Virus record (IMG/VR): IMGVR_UViG_3300050821_000425
Coordinates: 1 to 38,467 of that record
DNA from: a virus
DNA length: 38,467 nt
Strand: one strand, 5' to 3'
Part shown: positions 36,648 to 38,467 of the stretch, one piece after another
Layout: each line of letters begins with the position of its first letter
Position numbering within the stretch: position 1 is the first letter of the stretch
Notes under the pieces: generated by a model
Seen by the model: only the letters and a program-made list of their open reading frames with translations
The model's database searches: none
Told to the model about the DNA's origin: nothing
Made by a program: the position numbers and the translations under genes

Positions 36648-36820
36648 TGTATTTCATTCCCTTCGATAAATTCGAAGATAATCTTTTCCTCGGTCCTGAA
36701 CCAAAAGCTAGAGCCATCTGTAAATTCAAACAAAGCGCAATAAAATCTTGTGTTGCGCTCTATCCCTGATTGAATTTTCGAGATAGTTTTTCCGATGAAA
36801 TAGTCTGGTGCATCTTTCAT
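36644..36820 (-). CDS. Small protein, 58 residues, first gene of the leftward block
   Basis: GGAG lies seven bases before the ATG. The product opens MKDAPDYFIGKTISKIQSGI and continues with strands FYCALFEFTDGSSFWFRTEE and an acidic end EFIEGNEIQ. It is a small beta-rich protein, overlapping the next start by four bases. As the gene nearest the divergent control region it is probably expressed early. Confidence 0.65.
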   Translation of the reverse strand: MKDAPDYFIGKTISKIQSGIERNTRFYCALFEFTDGSSFWFRTEEKIIFEFIEGNEIQ

Positions 36821-37019
36821 TTCCCATCTCCACTGTTAAATTCCCTACCCCTTAATACTAGCATGTCTGTTTGAGAGAACAAAGCGGGAACTACTGTTTA
36901 TTAACACTTCGTCTCCTTGAAGTCTAAATAACCTGTCAAGACATATATTTATTTATATTTATTTGTGTATACCTTGATTGTGCGAAGCTATATGGCAAAA
37001 CACCAGGTTTTAGTTCTTG

Positions 37020-37043
37020 TTTGGTGCGTAAACACTAACCAAA
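37020..37043. repeat. Inverted repeat TTTGGT-N12-ACCAAA
   Basis: Two 6-bp arms are separated by 12 bases inside the divergent control region, a spacing suitable for a dimeric regulator. Confidence 0.45.
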
Positions 37044-37049
37044 TAAATG

Positions 37050-37063
37050 CACGTATTTACGTG
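37050..37063. repeat. Perfect palindrome CACGTA-TT-TACGTG
   Basis: A 14-base perfect palindrome seven bases from the preceding inverted repeat, in the AT-rich part of the divergent region. It is likely a protein-binding site. Confidence 0.5.
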
Positions 37064-37066
37064 AAT

Positions 37067-37099
37067 TTTATACCACATTTATACCGATTTTATATTTGT
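37067..37099. repeat. Three tandem 11-bp AT-rich repeats
   Basis: TTTATACC at 37067, TTTATACC at 37078 and TTTATATT at 37089 recur with an exact 11-base period, about one helical turn. Such phased AT repeats are typical of initiator-binding iterons or an unwinding element, but could also be overlapping -10-like boxes. Confidence 0.5.
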
Positions 37100-37278
37100 A
37101 TGTTGTAAATTTCGTATAAACATGCATATCACGCTTTCGTGATCGCCTTAATGCTGCCATAATCATAATGCAAGATACGCATTGGTTAAAAAGAGACTGT
37201 CTAAACGGTCCTGTTGTTTGACAACGGTTAGCGGACATAGCCGGCCATGGGGCCAGCGGCCGCGAAGCCTACAACCTT

Positions 37279-37301
37279 CCGATAGTCCTTCCCTAGGGCA
37301 C
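37279..37301. repeat. Left copy of 23-bp inverted repeat
   Basis: CCGATAGTCC-N4-CTAGGGCAC lies 20 bases before the ATG of the 72-residue gene. The reverse complement of the same sequence, differing only in the central bases, recurs at 37550-37572. Confidence 0.75.
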
Positions 37302-37321
37302 ACTTGGGAAAGGATACACAT

Positions 37322-37540
37322 ATGCTTAAGTCTTGGCCTACCGTCACTATAACAATCGAGTTAAGCCCAAAAGAGGTTGAATACATATCTACATGCTGCA
37401 TTGGTCGAGTAGCATCTAGTGCAATGGACGCAGTTCCACCGGACTATGAGTATATGGACGATCTAGAGGAATTGCGGGATACGGTTGAAACTTTGCGTTA
37501 TCGCATGGCTAGTAAAATCTTCGAAGCGCGAAACAAATAA
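37322..37540 (+). CDS. First rightward gene, small acidic protein
   Basis: The product has 72 residues from the ATG at 37322, with AAAGGA eight bases upstream. MLKSWPTVTITIELSPKEVE is a short strand region; the rest is acidic helix (YEYMDDLEELRDTVETLRYRMASKIFEARNK). The gene is exactly framed by inverted 23-bp repeats that sit just upstream of its own start and of the next gene's start. It is probably an early regulator or host-takeover protein. The family is not recognised. Confidence 0.65.
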   Translation: MLKSWPTVTITIELSPKEVEYISTCCIGRVASSAMDAVPPDYEYMDDLEELRDTVETLRYRMASKIFEARNK

Positions 37541-37549
37541 ACTCTAACC

Positions 37550-37572
37550 GTGCCCTAGCGATGGACTATCGG
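37550..37572. repeat. Right copy of 23-bp inverted repeat
   Basis: GTGCCCTAG-N4-GGACTATCGG is the reverse complement of the left copy except in the four central bases. It lies 21 bases before the ATG of the next rightward gene, almost the same offset as the left copy, though in opposite orientation. Confidence 0.75.
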
Positions 37573-37593
37573 AAAACAGGAAAGGACTACGCT

Positions 37594-38467
37594 ATGTCTA
37601 CAAAGACCAATATGGAAATCGGGTTCAATGCCTCTGCTGACTTTCCCGATATCGATGTGGAAGAAGGCACGACACTAACCCGCGTTCCGGTACTCGCCGC
37701 CTACTTCAATCTGACTTACAAGGATTGGGCAGACGAGGAATTGGGCCTATCCACTGACGAGATTGTTGCGACAATCAATGGTCTTGAGTTGGTCGGTATG
37801 GATGACGAGCAGAAAGAGCAAGCCGTGTTGGATGCTCTGAAGGCTCGCAAGGGTGGCGAGGTAGGCGAAGACGTGACACCGCTCATGGATATTGAAGCGG
37901 CACACCGCGTCAAAGCCGATGCTACCAACTACGGCGCCAAACTTCCTAAAGTGTTCAGTGAACACGTCAATGTTTTCTTGGATGCTATCGATGACGTCAA
38001 ACTGGCTTGTTTGATATGCTTGGATGACGTTGCCGGCCGCGTGTTCATGAATACGGATACGCGGAACTGGAAAGGTGGTGCATGGTCTAAAGACGAGATC
38101 ATTCGTCTGCCCGTTCCCGGAACCAAAGCTCCGAAAGGTACTGTCATCGATGACGGCAATCGCCAGCATTGGGATAGCTACAGCTACAAGGAAGGCAAGA
38201 CGGTCATCAATTCGTCCTTCTATCTTGACGCTGCGATGGCGACGGATGTTGGTTCGATGCTTTCAGACAAACTCGAAGTCTTGAAGGCAAAGACCGATCC
38301 CAATGACGAAGATAAGAAACAGAAAGAAATGATCCGTAAGAGACTGAACAACGTTGCCAAGTTTCTGCGGGATGGCGTGACCGTAGCCAAAGCACTGATC
38401 GAGTTTGAGCGGTTCAATGGTGCGATCACGTATCAGGTACAACGCGAAGAGGATGGTTCACCACAAC
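37594..38467 (+). CDS. Early-type rightward protein, 3' partial
   Basis: The frame runs from the ATG at 37594 (AGGAAAGGA upstream) to the right edge without a stop; 291 residues are visible. It is acidic and soluble. The first 60 residues (SADFPDIDVEEGTTLTRVPV to DWADEELGLSTDEIVAT) are followed by helical and mixed segments, DDVAGRVFMNTDTRNWKGGA, and a Lys/Glu-rich helix near 245-265. No catalytic motif is visible. Codon use is GC-richer than in the virion genes. Function is unknown. Confidence 0.7.
   Translation, partial: MSTKTNMEIGFNASADFPDIDVEEGTTLTRVPVLAAYFNLTYKDWADEELGLSTDEIVATINGLELVGMDDEQKEQAVLDALKARKGGEVGEDVTPLMDIEAAHRVKADATNYGAKLPKVFSEHVNVFLDAIDDVKLACLICLDDVAGRVFMNTDTRNWKGGAWSKDEIIRLPVPGTKAPKGTVIDDGNRQHWDSYSYKEGKTVINSSFYLDAAMATDVGSMLSDKLEVLKAKTDPNDEDKKQKEMIRKRLNNVAKFLRDGVTVAKALIEFERFNGAITYQVQREEDGSPQ

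Larger units (their letters stand above)
36821..37321. promoter_or_regulatory. Divergent control region, candidate origin or early switch
   Basis: This 501-base gap separates leftward and rightward genes. It is AT-rich from 36940 to 37125, with runs such as TATATTTATTTATATTTATTTG. It holds an inverted repeat (37020-37043), a perfect palindrome (37050-37063), three phased repeats (37067-37099), an ATCACG-CTTT-CGTGAT hairpin (37128-37143) and a GC-rich patch (37232-37265). A lone TTGACA (- strand, 36934-36939) lacks a matching -10 box. No gene is seen. Confidence 0.55.

Noticed and set aside
36911-36939. Leftward promoter from TTGACA at 36934-36939
   Set aside because: No -10-like hexamer lies at 16-18 bases; the expected position reads GGAGAC.

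Overview
The window is most of a tailed-phage genome of the T7-like (podovirus) supergroup. It is cut at both ends: the major capsid gene runs off the left edge and an unrecognised early-type gene runs off the right edge. Terminase, portal, scaffold and any phage RNA polymerase are not in view. The host is probably Gram-negative. A GcrA-like helix-turn-helix protein hints at an alphaproteobacterium, but this is weak.

Bases 1-18583 (+ strand) form the virion and lysis block: capsid, two probable decoration proteins, two paralogous fibre proteins sharing an N-terminal module, a lysis cassette (GH24 endolysin with a C-terminal membrane helix and two small membrane proteins), a tail adaptor candidate, a tail-tube-B/nozzle-like protein, and a series of internal (ejection) proteins including one of 1687 residues. 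The genes are tightly packed, often with TAATG or ATGA junctions. A bidirectional terminator at 18.61-18.65 kb closes the block.

Bases 18651-36820 (- strand) form the replication and takeover block, read right to left. It encodes a small primase zinc-finger protein, a T7 gp4-like TOPRIM-helicase, uracil-DNA glycosylase, a family A DNA polymerase, an ssDNA-binding protein, a RecB/Cas4-like exonuclease and a T7 endonuclease I-like resolvase. Around these lie many short genes, several under 60 codons. A secreted M15-type peptidase and a gamma-glutamylcyclotransferase-fold protein sit in the same block.

Bases 36821-37321 are a divergent, AT-rich control region with palindromes and three 11-bp phased repeats, a candidate origin or switch. 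Rightward early-type genes follow, and 23-bp inverted repeats flank the first of them.

Three things stand out. First, an endonuclease VII-type HNH gene lies out of frame inside the DNA polymerase gene, while the polymerase frame stays open across the whole insert, with no room for a normal intron. Second, two non-coding stretches (22.62-23.67 kb and 35.29-35.78 kb) are packed with hairpins. The second is a tandem run of seven elements closed by perfect stems of 6-13 bp. Third, the RNA genes are unusual: a tRNA-Leu(UAA) with a short variable loop and a tRNA-like element with an oversized anticodon arm.
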